A DNA stretch of 64,000 nt from Adhaeribacter_A terreus (GCF_042657365.1 NZ_JBHSKT010000002.1:1-64000), one strand, 5' to 3'; counted from the first letter of the stretch, positions 8,927-18,168 are shown. The notes: generated by a model from the sequence alone, not told the origin. Numbers and translations: made by a program.

Positions 8927-9463
8927 TTAGTGCTTTTCATGCGCCTTTTTAGCATCCTGGTGCGTTTTATGAATGGTGCCCGCCGGGTGGTTGGCCGGGG
9001 CGTAAATGCTGTATAATTTCAGGTCGGTTTTTCCGGTGTTTTTAACGTTGTGGTAGTAGCCCGCCGGAATTAAAATGGCCCAATCGTCGGAAACAGTTTT
9101 ATTGAAGCTCAGATCCTGCTTGGTTTTTCCCATCAGTATCTGCGCCTGGCCCTGTTCAATTCTTAAAAACTGATCTACCGCAGGGTGCATTTCCAGGTCA
9201 ATTTCTTCGCCGGGTTTTACATTCATGAGCACCATTTGTAAATGCGCCCCGGTCCATTTTACGTGACGGAAACTGGTGTTTTCCATGGTGGCTTTTTCAA
9301 TATCCAGCACGAAGGGTTTTTTGCCCATGTCATCGTTCTTGGGTTTATCTTTTAACTTACTTCCGTTTTTGGCTTGCAGATTTTTGTTGTTTAAGTTTGG
9401 CAGCATGAAAATGAAAATTGTAGTAATAAGAATTGCTATTTGGAAAACGGATATTTTTTTCAT
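8927..9463 (-). CDS. Membrane-anchored or secreted cupin-domain protein
   Basis: A 178-residue protein with an N-terminal hydrophobic signal or anchor (about residues 5-23) followed by a single cupin domain. The first cupin motif is visible as EEIDLEMHPAVDQFLRIEQG and the second as ILIPAGYYHNVKNTG. Together they supply H, D/E and H metal ligands. The C terminus is rich in His and Lys (IHKTHQDAKKAHEKH). Substrate unknown. It converges on rlmH with only 19 nt between the stop codons. Confidence 0.8.
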   Translation of the reverse strand: MKKISVFQIAILITTIFIFMLPNLNNKNLQAKNGSKLKDKPKNDDMGKKPFVLDIEKATMENTSFRHVKWTGAHLQMVLMNVKPGEEIDLEMHPAVDQFLRIEQGQAQILMGKTKQDLSFNKTVSDDWAILIPAGYYHNVKNTGKTDLKLYSIYAPANHPAGTIHKTHQDAKKAHEKH

Positions 9464-9566
9464 GATTTAGCAGGTTTAAGTTAAAGCTCTGACGATAAAT
9501 TTTTGCATAAACCATTTATAGCTATGCTGTTATATAACCCGGCAAGCCGGGTTTTGTTTGGTAAAT

Positions 9567-9598
9567 AAAAAAGGCCGGAAGATCACTTCCGGCCTTTT
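9567..9598 (-). terminator. Terminator after the beta-propeller lipoprotein gene
   Basis: GGCCGGAA and TTCCGGCC pair around GATCAC, flanked by A and T runs on both sides. On the minus strand it lies about 70 nt past the stop codon at 9670. Confidence 0.8.
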
Positions 9599-9618
9599 CA
9601 GGTATTTTTTTTATAGTA

Positions 9619-9647
9619 AAAACGCTATCGTTTTAAGAGTAAAAACT
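9619..9647 (+). repeat. 29-bp USS-like element
   Basis: Intergenic, just past the 3' end of the lipoprotein gene. Exact core AAAACGCTA and tail AAAAACT. Confidence 0.88.
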
Positions 9648-9669
9648 CAAGCTATACCGCTCGCTGAAT

Positions 9670-10662
9670 TTAGCGCCACGAAATATTGCCACGGCCGCCG
9701 CTAATGCGATAACCTTGCTGATCGCGGGGCCAGATAGCAGCTTCGTTGGTGAGTACAATCGGCTGGGCAGCTTCGGAAGGAACAATGGCAATGGCGGTAT
9801 AATAGGTTATTTCGAAAGTTTTGTAACTCCACACGGCAATGTATTTCCCATCCGGCGACCAGGTTGGGTAACTTTCTTCGTTATCGTTATCGGAGGCGGT
9901 TAGTTGTTTTAAGTTGGTACCGTCGATATTCATTGTCCAGACGTGCTTGTTGATGATGAACGCTATGCGCTTGCCATCGGGGCTGGCAGCCGGGTGAATG
10001 GGGACAGGGTTTGCGAGCGTTGGATCAATATTAGTTAAGGTTCCGGTATTGCCGGTAATGGTAGCAATATACAAACCGGATTTAGGGTTTGGCGTACTGG
10101 AAACGTATCCATCTGAAGAGAAAACGCCGGCGCCAACCAAACGACCGTCCGGCAACCAAGTGGCATTATAAAAATCCGGAATGCCGGCCACATAATTTCC
10201 CTGCAGATCGATAATTACAGTACCATCTTTTACCGGATAATCCGAGGGGTCGAACACTTTGCGGTGCGTAAAGGCAATTTTAGTACCATCCGGAGAGAGC
10301 TGCGGCGCATAAATGGCTGTTGTTTCTTTCGCATCGTAAATTACGGTTTTTTGTACGCCGCTGGCCGTGGTCATTTCCAGCCGCTCAAATACGCCGCCAA
10401 CGTGTAGGATATTCCCATTAGGCATCCGATATGGCATCCGGCCTTCAAATAACTCAGGATCGGCTTTGGTGGAAAAATTATATTCGCGGATAGAAGAAGA
10501 CCAATCGTGAGTCAATTTGCCGGTCCAGGTATTGGTGAGTACGGGTTCCGGCTGAACAACGGTGTCATCGTCATCACTGCCGCAGCCCGAAAAAAGCAAG
10601 GAGCTACCAGCCACCAGTAAAGGTAAAAGAAAGCGGTTTTTAAATGTCAGTTTCATAGTCAA
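9670..10662 (-). CDS. Lipoprotein with TolB-like (PD40) beta-propeller
   Basis: A 330-residue protein. A signal peptide with lipobox LFSGC near residues 23-27 is followed by an acidic GSDDDD stretch, so it is probably a lipoprotein. The rest contains repeated PDG motifs (SPDGTKIAF, LPDGRLVG, SPDGKRIAF, SPDGKYIAV), the mark of WD40-like PD40 propeller blades. Related domains bind peptides or partner proteins, and no catalytic motif is visible. It stands alone, with a terminator downstream and a 332-nt gap upstream. Confidence 0.82.
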   Translation of the reverse strand: MTMKLTFKNRFLLPLLVAGSSLLFSGCGSDDDDTVVQPEPVLTNTWTGKLTHDWSSSIREYNFSTKADPELFEGRMPYRMPNGNILHVGGVFERLEMTTASGVQKTVIYDAKETTAIYAPQLSPDGTKIAFTHRKVFDPSDYPVKDGTVIIDLQGNYVAGIPDFYNATWLPDGRLVGAGVFSSDGYVSSTPNPKSGLYIATITGNTGTLTNIDPTLANPVPIHPAASPDGKRIAFIINKHVWTMNIDGTNLKQLTASDNDNEESYPTWSPDGKYIAVWSYKTFEITYYTAIAIVPSEAAQPIVLTNEAAIWPRDQQGYRISGGRGNISWR

Positions 10663-10994
10663 TGATTGGCTTAAAGCGTTAGACCTTAATGTTTTGTAAG
10701 CAATTTAAAAGGTTTTAGCAATAATTGTTATAAAAGATGAGGAATTGAAAAACAAAAGTGATGTCTGGTTCTGCACTCTTGTTTTTTTGCACCAGAAATT
10801 AAGGGTTTTATACACCTGAAATTCTCAAAAACTTTAAAGGCATATAATAATATTGGTGAATGGAAATTGTGTTTAAAGCATGTGGTTGATTGTCAGTGTT
10901 TTGAATGATTGTTATTGGGCGGGAATTTAAGTTAAGAATTACCTGATACTTAATAAGTTGGTTACTTTTACACTAGAACAAAATATAAAAGCCT
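10663..10994. other. Divergent intergenic region
   Basis: This 332-nt AT-rich stretch separates two divergently transcribed genes. I see no small ORF or RNA gene in it. A near match to the Bacteroidota -7 box (TACTTTTA, one change) lies about 30 nt before the gene at 10995. Confidence 0.5.
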
Positions 10995-12191
10995 ATGTAT
11001 AAAAGAATTCTACCCGCTGCATTTTCCTTTTTGCTATTGTCAGGAATGGCAAAAGCACAGGATATTAATTTTGAAAAAGTGAATTTCGAATATGTGCGTT
11101 TGCCCTTGCAGCCACTGCCGAAAGAACTGAAAACGTATTCTGGTAATGTTGTGCTGGTTTATAAAGATGAAGTAGAAGCCAATAAAGCTGCCCGCCAACA
11201 GGAAGTAGCCGATATTAAAGCCAAAGCCGCCGCCGACCAGGATGAGTACAAAAAGAAATCATTCGGCGAAAAAGCTTTTAACAAAATTGTGCTGGAAGAA
11301 GGTAAACCAAAAGGGCCGTATATTGGCAAAGATCCTTACCTTCCTAAAATGCACGATGCAGGGATTTTAGCTAACTCTTACATTCAGATTCCGGGTTTTA
11401 CAAAACAAGATGCCAACGCCGATATCCAAGCTTCTGTGTTGCTGAACGGTTTTGCTATGTCAGATATGTCTGAAAAGACCAAGCAATCTTCCGTTAAAAT
11501 TAATGGCGTAGAAACTTCTTCAACCAAATATTTTTACGAAGTTTCCTATAAACACCCGATCACGTTGCGTGTGCAGGATAAAACCGGCCGTATTCTGCAT
11601 GAATCGCCAATCGAATCGCTGAACGAAACGATCACCGCTAATACCGGCGAGTTTAAATCGAAAGAAGCACTGGAAAAATACTGGAGCGAAAACCAGAATA
11701 CTTTCCTGCGTGGCCTCGACGAATCTTTAATTACCCGCAATATGAATATTGTGAAGGATGAGCTGGCCAGCCGCTATGGTTTTGCCAAAATGCCAAGAGC
11801 AACTTCCGTGATCAACATTAAAGACAAAAAAGTTTCTTACGACGACTTCAACCAGGCTTTCGAAAAAGCTACCACTGCTTACAGCAAACTTGCCCTTCTG
11901 GATAAACAAGCTGAAGCCGCTACCGAGCTGGAAAAAGCCGTAGAATTATGGAACAATGCGCTGAAAGAATCTGACCTGAAAAATAAGAAAGCCCGGGTAG
12001 ATGCTAAAGTTACGGCCGCAACGCACCTTAACTGCGCCGAAGCGTATATGTGGCTGAACAATTATGAAGAAGCTGAAAAACACATTAACAAAATTAAAGT
12101 GCTTGATATCAGCAAATACGAATCGCTGGCCAAAGAACTGAACACGGTAATTGTAGAGCAGAAAAGCCGCTACAATAATAACAAAATGTAA
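10995..12191 (+). CDS. Secreted protein with C-terminal helical repeats, function unknown
   Basis: A 398-residue protein with a clear signal peptide (about residues 1-21, ending SGMAKA). The central part (about 100-220) is predicted beta-rich, with an IQIPGF segment, and the C-terminal third (about 285-385) is alpha-helical with TPR-like spacing (AATELEKAVELWNNAL, AATHLNCAEAYMWLNNYEEAEKHI). It resembles uncharacterised Bacteroidota periplasmic proteins. No enzymatic motif is seen. It is a single-gene unit ended by a shared terminator at 12211-12244. Confidence 0.7.
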   Translation: MYKRILPAAFSFLLLSGMAKAQDINFEKVNFEYVRLPLQPLPKELKTYSGNVVLVYKDEVEANKAARQQEVADIKAKAAADQDEYKKKSFGEKAFNKIVLEEGKPKGPYIGKDPYLPKMHDAGILANSYIQIPGFTKQDANADIQASVLLNGFAMSDMSEKTKQSSVKINGVETSSTKYFYEVSYKHPITLRVQDKTGRILHESPIESLNETITANTGEFKSKEALEKYWSENQNTFLRGLDESLITRNMNIVKDELASRYGFAKMPRATSVINIKDKKVSYDDFNQAFEKATTAYSKLALLDKQAEAATELEKAVELWNNALKESDLKNKKARVDAKVTAATHLNCAEAYMWLNNYEEAEKHINKIKVLDISKYESLAKELNTVIVEQKSRYNNNKM

Positions 12192-12210
12192 GTATTTACA
12201 TTGTTGGAAT

Positions 12211-12244
12211 AAAAAAGGGAAAGACTTCAGTCTTTCCCTTTTTT
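12211..12244. terminator. Bidirectional terminator
   Basis: GGGAAAGACT and AGTCTTTCCC pair around a short loop, flanked by six A and six T. It lies between convergent genes and serves both strands. Confidence 0.9.
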
Positions 12245-12253
12245 ATTTATCTG

Positions 12254-12282
12254 ACTTTTTCAGCCCCAAACCCTAGCGTTTT
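12254..12282 (-). repeat. 29-bp USS-like element supplying the purB stop codon
   Basis: Core AAAACGCTA and tail AAAAAGT. The purB TAG (12273-12275 on the minus strand) lies in the core, so the last sense codon and the stop are element sequence. Confidence 0.88.
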
Positions 12283-13631
12283 TCGAATAGGATTCCGGTG
12301 TAGTTATAAGGTGAAATAGCGCGCAGTTCGGTTTTTACTTCCTCACTTACGTTTAGCGTTTCAATAAATTCCTGAATGGTTTTTTCGGATATCTTTTCGT
12401 TTTTGCGGGTTAGGGCTTTCAGCGCTTCGTAAGGCTGCGGGTAACCTTCGCGGCGCAATACGGTCTGAATGCCTTCGGCTACAACGGCCCAGTTATCTTC
12501 CAGGTGCGCTTTCAACGCATTTTCGTTCAGCTGCAATTTGCCAATTCCTTTTTCCAGCGATTTCAGAGCAATTAAAGTGTGCGCCAAAGGCAAGCCTAAA
12601 TTCCGAAGTACGGTAGAATCGGTAAGATCGCGTTGCAAACGGGAAATTGGGAGTTTAGCAGCGAAAAATTCTAATAAAGCATTGGCAACGCCTAAATTTC
12701 CTTCCGCATTTTCAAAATCGATCGGGTTTACTTTGTGCGGCATGGCCGAAGAACCAATTTCGCCAGCTTTAATTTTCTGCCCGAAATAACCCATGGAAAT
12801 GTATTGCCAAACGTCGCGCGAAAAATCTACCAGAATGGTATTGAGGCGTTTTAAATTATCGCAGTAAGCAGCCAGGTCGTCGTAAGGTTCAATCTGGGTG
12901 GTTACGCGCGTGCGGTTCAGACCCAACGTTTCGTTCACAAATTTCGTAGCAAAATCCAGCCAGTCTGTTTTTGGGTAGGCAATAAAATGTGCATTAAAAT
13001 TACCGGTGGCGCCGCCGAATTTAGCCGAAAACGGTATGTTTTTAAGCGTAGAAAGTTGACGTTGCAAACGGTCGGCAAAAACCATGATCTCTTTGCCCAG
13101 GCGGGTAGGAGAGGCCGGTTGGCCGTGCGTGTGCGCCAGCATCGGGATATTGGCCCAGGTTTGCGACAGCTCCGAAAGTGTATTGGCAATGCTTTCGAAA
13201 GCCGGAAATAAAACTTTTTCGGTAGCTTCTTTAAGTGAAAGCGGAATTGCGGTGTTATTAATATCCTGCGAAGTAAGGCCGAAGTGGATAAATTCTGCGA
13301 ACTGGCTCCAGTTATTTTCGTCGAAACGCTTTTTCAGGAAATATTCTACGGCTTTTACGTCGTGGTTAGTAGTGGCTTCCAGCGTTTTAATTTCCTCTGC
13401 GTCGGCTTCCGAGAAATTGGTATAGATATCGCGTAAAAAACTGAATTTATCTTTCGGGAAATCAGCGAGTTGCGGTAACGGTATTTCGCATAAGCAAATA
13501 AAATATTCTACCTCTACCAGTACGCGGTAGCGGATCAAACCAAATTCGGAAAAGTACGCGGCTAAGTCGGCGGTTTGTTTGCGGTAGCGGCCATCGGCCG
13601 GCGAAATGGCAGTGAGGGAATTAAGATTCAT
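12273..13631 (-). CDS. purB: Adenylosuccinate lyase
   Basis: A 452-residue enzyme of purine synthesis that cleaves SAICAR and adenylosuccinate to AICAR or AMP plus fumarate. It has the fumarase/aspartase superfamily signature SSAMPHKVNPIDFENAEGN, the LTSQDINNTA segment and the AHTHGQPASPTRLGKE loop carrying the catalytic His. The N terminus (LTAISPADGRYRKQT) is typical of the E. coli-type subfamily, and the length is normal. The last codons (FEKR and stop) lie in a 29-bp element, and a further copy lies antisense within the gene. Confidence 0.96.
   Translation of the reverse strand: MNLNSLTAISPADGRYRKQTADLAAYFSEFGLIRYRVLVEVEYFICLCEIPLPQLADFPKDKFSFLRDIYTNFSEADAEEIKTLEATTNHDVKAVEYFLKKRFDENNWSQFAEFIHFGLTSQDINNTAIPLSLKEATEKVLFPAFESIANTLSELSQTWANIPMLAHTHGQPASPTRLGKEIMVFADRLQRQLSTLKNIPFSAKFGGATGNFNAHFIAYPKTDWLDFATKFVNETLGLNRTRVTTQIEPYDDLAAYCDNLKRLNTILVDFSRDVWQYISMGYFGQKIKAGEIGSSAMPHKVNPIDFENAEGNLGVANALLEFFAAKLPISRLQRDLTDSTVLRNLGLPLAHTLIALKSLEKGIGKLQLNENALKAHLEDNWAVVAEGIQTVLRREGYPQPYEALKALTRKNEKISEKTIQEFIETLNVSEEVKTELRAISPYNYTGILFEKR
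13028..13056 (+). repeat. 29-bp USS-like element
   Basis: Antisense inside purB. Exact core AAAACGGTA; imperfect tail AGAAAGT. Confidence 0.6.
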
Positions 13632-13733
13632 AAATATGCGTTAAAGGCCAAAGATACTGCGAAACTGCGTAACTTTTAAAAGAGAATTATTACTAACTTT
13701 ACAGGCTTTTTTGTACCTATTTTTAAGTAGTTT

Positions 13734-15410
13734 ATGAACAAATTTTACGGCGGTCTGCTGGCTGCTTTTTTCGGCTTTTCTGGTTTACAGGCCCAGACTT
13801 TGCAAACCAATAAAACGCAGCTGGCTTTTGGTAACGCTACCGAAATTGCTCCGGCAACACAGCAAATTACCATTTCAAATCCGCTTAATTATGCGGTAAA
13901 CGTAAAAAATATCCGTTTTTTCAATATTTATGGCGAACCGGCTTTTGCGGTAAGCAATACTTTTCCGATCAATATTCCGGCCGGCAGTTCACAAACGTTA
14001 ACGGTTACTTTTTCGCCGCTGCACAACATTGCGCACAACACCGAAATGGTGATCGAAACCGATTCGCACGGCGGCGACCTTTCCGTTGACTTAATCGGCC
14101 AGGGCAAATATTCGAAGATCTACTACAATAATTCCGAAAACAAGAGCGAAGAACAACTGAAAGTAGCTTTAAAAGGCATTACTTCCAGTCCATATACGTC
14201 GTTCAGTTATAATGCCGCCCGCGATAAAATGTTCATGGAATACGATAACTGGAAAGTGAACGGACGCGGAGCAACTGTAAATACGCTGGAATGCATTTAC
14301 ACAGGCCGTAAAATTACCGGTTATACCAGCCGTTCGCAGGCGCAAAACGCACCTATGAATTTTAATACCGAGCATACGTTTCCGCAAGGTTATTTCAATG
14401 AAGCTTCGCCGATGGTTTCGGATATGCACCACTTATTCCCTTCCGATAACCCGGCTAATGGCAGCAGAAGCAACTACCGTTTTGGTGTAGCCACGCAGCC
14501 TTACCGCAACGATAATATCAATACTCCTTCGCATTTAGGCGCTAATAATTATTACGAACCCCGCGATGCGCAAAAAGGCGCTACCGCCCGGGCCATGCTT
14601 TACTTTGTAATTCGCTACCAGGATTACCAGAGCTTTTTTGCGCCGCAGGAAGCCATCTTAAAAACCTGGAACCACGATTTTGCGCCTACAGCCGTAGATG
14701 TGAAACGCAACGACGATATTCAGGTGTTGCAAAAGAACAGAAACCCGTTCGTAGATTATCCGCAACTGGCAGCCCGTATTACTAATTTCGTTACCAATTC
14801 GGTAGCACCGGATTCTTATGAAATGTACCATACGCCGATCATTAACTATGGTACCATTCCGGCCAATACTACTTTTACCTACAATTTTGTATTGGTAAAT
14901 AACGGTAACCAAACTATGAATTTCAGCAATGCTATGCTTTCCAAGCCAGCCATTCTGAGTTTTGCGACCGGAACCAATACCACTTTCAGCATTGCACCCG
15001 GCGAAGCCCAGATCATGAAAGTGAACCTGAAACTGGCAACTACCGATTCCATTTCCGAGATCCTAACCTTTCAAACCAATATCCCGAACAACACTACGCT
15101 GAATGTTCCGATCTACGCGAATAAAAAAGTAACGCCAATGCCTTTGGGCGCGGGTGAAGAAATTGCCAAAGCGCAATTTAACCTGTATCCGAACCCGGTA
15201 AACGAGAAGCTGATCGTAGCGCGCGGCAACCAGTTCGGTAAAAATATATATGCTATGGAAATTGTAGATGCGCTGGGTAAAACCGTGAAGCACATTACGG
15301 CCACCGGCGATATTACTACCGTGAACGTAGCCGATCTGAAACGCGGCGTTTATTTTCTGCGCATAAATTCCGGTGCAGAAACGCAGGTTAAGAAGTTTAT
15401 CAAGCTTTAA
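13734..15410 (+). CDS. Secreted endonuclease I with T9SS type A sorting domain
   Basis: A 558-residue exported nuclease. In order: signal peptide (1-20); a choice-of-anchor-D/Ig-like domain (about 22-122); an endonuclease I (EndA/NucM) domain (about 130-345) with the FNTEHTFPQGYF and SDMHHLFPSD histidine motifs; a second Ig-like domain (about 350-455); and a C-terminal type IX sorting domain (NLYPNPVNEKL, GVYFLRI, KKFIKL). It should be exported by Sec, moved across the outer membrane by T9SS and attached to or released from the surface, where it would degrade DNA for nutrients or biofilm turnover. A 29-bp element begins 2 nt after the stop. Confidence 0.92.
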   Translation: MNKFYGGLLAAFFGFSGLQAQTLQTNKTQLAFGNATEIAPATQQITISNPLNYAVNVKNIRFFNIYGEPAFAVSNTFPINIPAGSSQTLTVTFSPLHNIAHNTEMVIETDSHGGDLSVDLIGQGKYSKIYYNNSENKSEEQLKVALKGITSSPYTSFSYNAARDKMFMEYDNWKVNGRGATVNTLECIYTGRKITGYTSRSQAQNAPMNFNTEHTFPQGYFNEASPMVSDMHHLFPSDNPANGSRSNYRFGVATQPYRNDNINTPSHLGANNYYEPRDAQKGATARAMLYFVIRYQDYQSFFAPQEAILKTWNHDFAPTAVDVKRNDDIQVLQKNRNPFVDYPQLAARITNFVTNSVAPDSYEMYHTPIINYGTIPANTTFTYNFVLVNNGNQTMNFSNAMLSKPAILSFATGTNTTFSIAPGEAQIMKVNLKLATTDSISEILTFQTNIPNNTTLNVPIYANKKVTPMPLGAGEEIAKAQFNLYPNPVNEKLIVARGNQFGKNIYAMEIVDALGKTVKHITATGDITTVNVADLKRGVYFLRINSGAETQVKKFIKL

Positions 15411-15411
15411 G

Positions 15412-15440
15412 ACTTTTAGGGCGGTTTTTCCTACCGTTTT
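15412..15440 (-). repeat. 29-bp USS-like element
   Basis: Directly after the endonuclease stop codon. Exact core AAAACGGTA; tail TAAAAGT. Confidence 0.82.
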
Positions 15441-15484
15441 AAACGATTTAAACCTTCGGCGCGTCTTTTAGTAAAAGAGAAGCG

Positions 15485-15511
15485 TTGAAGGTTTCGTTTT
15501 TTCTATATTTG
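15485..15511 (+). promoter_or_regulatory. Promoter of the GT51 gene
   Basis: TATATTTG at 15504-15511 matches the TAnnTTTG -7 box, and a TTG lies at 15485-15487, about one promoter spacing upstream. The GTG start follows 18 nt after the -7 box. Confidence 0.55.
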
Positions 15512-15529
15512 TACGATAAACCCTGAAGA

Positions 15530-17512
15530 GTGCCAGATTACAATAAACAACTGCTTATCCGGCGAAGCCTGCAAGTGCTGGCCGGCCTTTTTATTTTAAT
15601 TGCCATTGCGTTTGCCGTGCTTTTTATGTACCGCCAACGCCTGCTTAGATATGCCGTAGAAACCGTGCAGGATAAAGTGGAAGCTAAATATCCGGCAAAA
15701 CTCTTTATCGGCAAAGCGGCTTTCGAAGACCTGAATACGGTGCGGATGGAAAAGATCGCGTTTGTGCCCAACCAGGGAGATACGTTGCTGCGTACGCAGG
15801 AAGTTTTTGCCGAGATCAGTTTGCGGACGCTTTTTAAAGGCCGGGTTATTTTTAACGAGCTCAGCATTGAAAATGCCTATTTAACGGCCGTGAAAAACCC
15901 GGATGGCAGCAATAATTATTCGTTCTTGCTGGGGAAGAAGAAAGAAGAACCGGTAGATACCACTAAAAGCCGCAACTACGGCATCTTGCTTAACAACCTG
16001 ATCGAAAAAGCCTTTGAAAGCGTGCCGGACCAGGTAAGCTTTAAGAATCTGAACGTAAGTTATGCTTCGGAGCATCGGAATATAAACATGAAAATGCCTT
16101 CGCTGCAGATAAAAGACGGCGAAATTAAGACGGCGCTTAGTGTAAAAACCGATTCGCTGGTGAATAATCTGCAGGTGCACGGCACCATAAATCCGGGTAA
16201 ATATTTCATTTCGGCACGGCTTTATGCCTTAGATACAGGTGGAATAAAACTGCCTTATGTAAAACAGAAATTTGGCGGCACCGTGGCTTTCGATACGCTG
16301 GCGGTGAGTTTAACGAGCAAGGATTTCTCGAAGAATATGCTTACCGTGCGCGGCGATGCCAGCATTACCAGTCTGAAAGTGAACCACCCGCGCATTTCCG
16401 ATTCGGATGTGAAAGTGAAAAGCGGTTCGGTGCATTACGTGGTTTCTTTAGGGCCCGATTATTATGCCGTTGATAGTTTAACCGAAGTGCGCGTAAATAA
16501 AATAAAAGCGTATCCGGTAATTCAGCTGCGCACCAAACCTACCCGCGATCTGATCGTGCGGTTGCGCACCGACGTTACCCCGGCTACCGATTTCTTTTCG
16601 AGTCTGCCAACCGGCGTGTTCGAAAGTGTGGAAGACATGGAAGGGACCGGCGGGCTTTCCTACAAATTAAAATCGCACATCAACTTTGCTGACCTGAAAC
16701 ATTTAACTTTCGATTCTGACCTGGAAGGCCACGATTTCAAGATCACCAAATACGGCAGCGAAGATCTTTCCCGCATCAACAAACCATTTGTTTATACGGC
16801 TTATGAATACGGCAAACCGGTCCGGAATATTCTGGTTGGCCCAGGTAATCCGTATTTTGCGCCTTACAATACCATTTCCCGCTACATCAAATATGCCATC
16901 ATGACTTCGGAAGACGCGGCTTTTTTCAAGCATAAAGGGTTTCATGAAGAGGCGTTCCGGCAGAGTATTGCAACCAATATTAAAGCGAAGAAATTTGTCC
17001 GCGGCGGCAGTACCATTTCTATGCAGCTGGTAAAAAACGTGTTCCTGACGCGGAAGAAAACCATTGCCCGGAAAGCTGAAGAAGCATTAATTGTGTGGCT
17101 GATCGAGAACAATAACCTGGTTTCCAAAACCCGGATGTACGAGGTTTACCTGAACATTATTGAATGGGGACCGAATGTGTACGGTATTAAAGATGCGTCG
17201 CGGTTCTTCTACGGCAAACAGCCTTCGGAACTTACATTGGGCGAAAGTATCTTCCTGGCCAGCATTATTCCGAAACCCAAAGCGTATAAAAATTCCTTCG
17301 ATGCGCACGGTAATTTAAAGCCTCGCGTTGCCTGGTATTTCAAGCTGATCTCGGGTATAATGCTGCGTCGCGGCCAGATAAGCCAGGAAGAATATGATGC
17401 GTTGCAGCCGCGTGTAGAGCTTTACGGTCGCGCCCGCGATTTGATCGTTACCGCGCCGGATACTGCTGCCACCGATTCGCTGCAATTATCGCCGATCGAT
17501 ATTTTGGATTAA
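15530..17512 (+). CDS. Membrane-anchored GT51 peptidoglycan transglycosylase with long N-terminal domain
   Basis: A 660-residue protein with a GTG start. A single N-terminal helix (about 13-33) is followed by about 380 residues of periplasmic sequence resembling AsmA-like beta-rich repeats, then a GT51 domain (about 440-610). The two catalytic glutamates sit in EDAAFFKHKGF and EVYLNIIEWG, with RGGSTISMQLVKN between them. There is no transpeptidase domain, so it should polymerise lipid II without crosslinking. The N-terminal extension distinguishes it from classical MtgA, which is about 240 residues. The gene has its own promoter and a strong terminator. Confidence 0.87.
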   Translation: MPDYNKQLLIRRSLQVLAGLFILIAIAFAVLFMYRQRLLRYAVETVQDKVEAKYPAKLFIGKAAFEDLNTVRMEKIAFVPNQGDTLLRTQEVFAEISLRTLFKGRVIFNELSIENAYLTAVKNPDGSNNYSFLLGKKKEEPVDTTKSRNYGILLNNLIEKAFESVPDQVSFKNLNVSYASEHRNINMKMPSLQIKDGEIKTALSVKTDSLVNNLQVHGTINPGKYFISARLYALDTGGIKLPYVKQKFGGTVAFDTLAVSLTSKDFSKNMLTVRGDASITSLKVNHPRISDSDVKVKSGSVHYVVSLGPDYYAVDSLTEVRVNKIKAYPVIQLRTKPTRDLIVRLRTDVTPATDFFSSLPTGVFESVEDMEGTGGLSYKLKSHINFADLKHLTFDSDLEGHDFKITKYGSEDLSRINKPFVYTAYEYGKPVRNILVGPGNPYFAPYNTISRYIKYAIMTSEDAAFFKHKGFHEEAFRQSIATNIKAKKFVRGGSTISMQLVKNVFLTRKKTIARKAEEALIVWLIENNNLVSKTRMYEVYLNIIEWGPNVYGIKDASRFFYGKQPSELTLGESIFLASIIPKPKAYKNSFDAHGNLKPRVAWYFKLISGIMLRRGQISQEEYDALQPRVELYGRARDLIVTAPDTAATDSLQLSPIDILD

Positions 17513-17527
17513 ATAACGGAACTGTCC

Positions 17528-17565
17528 AAAAACCGCCTTTGATATTTTATCAAAGGCGGTTTTTT
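17528..17565 (+). terminator. Terminator of the GT51 gene
   Basis: AACCGCCTTTGA pairs with TCAAAGGCGGTT around TATTTTA, followed by six T. It lies 15 nt past the stop. Confidence 0.92.
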
Positions 17566-17585
17566 GTTTAAAAGTGTAGCGTTTT
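17557..17585 (-). repeat. 29-bp USS-like element overlapping the terminator
   Basis: Exact core AAAACGCTA; the tail (AAAACCG) overlaps the terminator T-run and is weaker. Confidence 0.55.
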
Positions 17586-17588
17586 TCG

Positions 17589-17620
17589 TCATCTCGACGA
17601 TAGGAGAGATCTCTTCGGGT
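17589..17620 (+). repeat. Dispersed intergenic repeat, TCATCTCGACG type
   Basis: TCATCTCGACGATAGGAGAG followed by ATCTCTTCGGG is a common intergenic repeat form in Bacteroidota. It looks like half of the hairpin type seen at 28808-28903. Confidence 0.55.
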
Positions 17621-17641
17621 TAGTAGTTTGGTTTACTATTG

Positions 17642-17670
17642 AGTTTTTGTGCCTGGAAGGATACCGTTTT
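17642..17670 (-). repeat. 29-bp USS-like element
   Basis: Intergenic. Exact core AAAACGGTA and tail AAAAACT. Confidence 0.88.
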
Positions 17671-17672
17671 TC

Positions 17673-17746
17673 TGTCATCCTGAGCACAATTGAGCGCGGG
17701 AGCGCGAAGATTGCGAGCGTAGCTCTGAAGGACCTCATCGGCGGGT
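17673..17746 (+). repeat. Dispersed intergenic repeat, TGTCATCCTGAGC type
   Basis: It starts TGTCATCCTGAGC and contains GAAGGACCT, the same two words as the hairpin at 28808-28903, with an internal GAGCGCGGGAGCGC stretch. Confidence 0.6.
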
Positions 17747-17749
17747 AGT

Positions 17750-17778
17750 AGTTTTTCAACTAAAAAGGATACCGTTTT
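17750..17778 (-). repeat. 29-bp USS-like element
   Basis: Intergenic. Exact core AAAACGGTA and tail AAAAACT. Confidence 0.88.
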
Positions 17779-18053
17779 TGAAATACCTTTTCTGTTAAAC
17801 ATCTGACTTTTAACTTTCATCGGCAATTTATTCCCTCAAGCCGGGTGGCTTCGTTTCTGCATTCGCGGCTGCACCCTTTCCTTTGCTTGCGCAATTTTGC
17901 TAAAGCAAAAGTCGGAAAGTGCGGAGGCCGCTCTCACAGAAACTGGTATAATTTCCCTTCGTAATCAGCTTCTTTTTAGTTTAGTTTTCTTGATAGCGTG
18001 ATTTTCGCGCGACGTTGCGCTGGCGAAATGCGTGAAATAGTAGTAAAGTAAAG

Positions 18054-18090
18054 CTCCCTCCTTGATAAGGAGGGGTTGGGGGTGGTTGAT
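18054..18090 (+). repeat. Dispersed CCTCCTT-AAGGAGGGG repeat
   Basis: CTCCCTCCTTGATAAGGAGG followed by GGTTGGGGGTGGTTGAT contains a short inverted repeat (CCTCCTT/AAGGAGG). It is of a kind found many times in intergenic DNA of Bacteroidota. Confidence 0.6.
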
Positions 18091-18168
18091 CTTCATTGCC
18101 ATCTACTTTAACTGACGGTTTAAATCAATAAATACCACTTCAAACAGTTGTCCTTAAAATCCTGATCC

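Noticed and set aside
9537..9556. Small hairpin CCCGG-CAAG-CCGGG followed by TTTTG as a terminator
   Set aside because: It points along the plus strand, where no gene is transcribed at this place.
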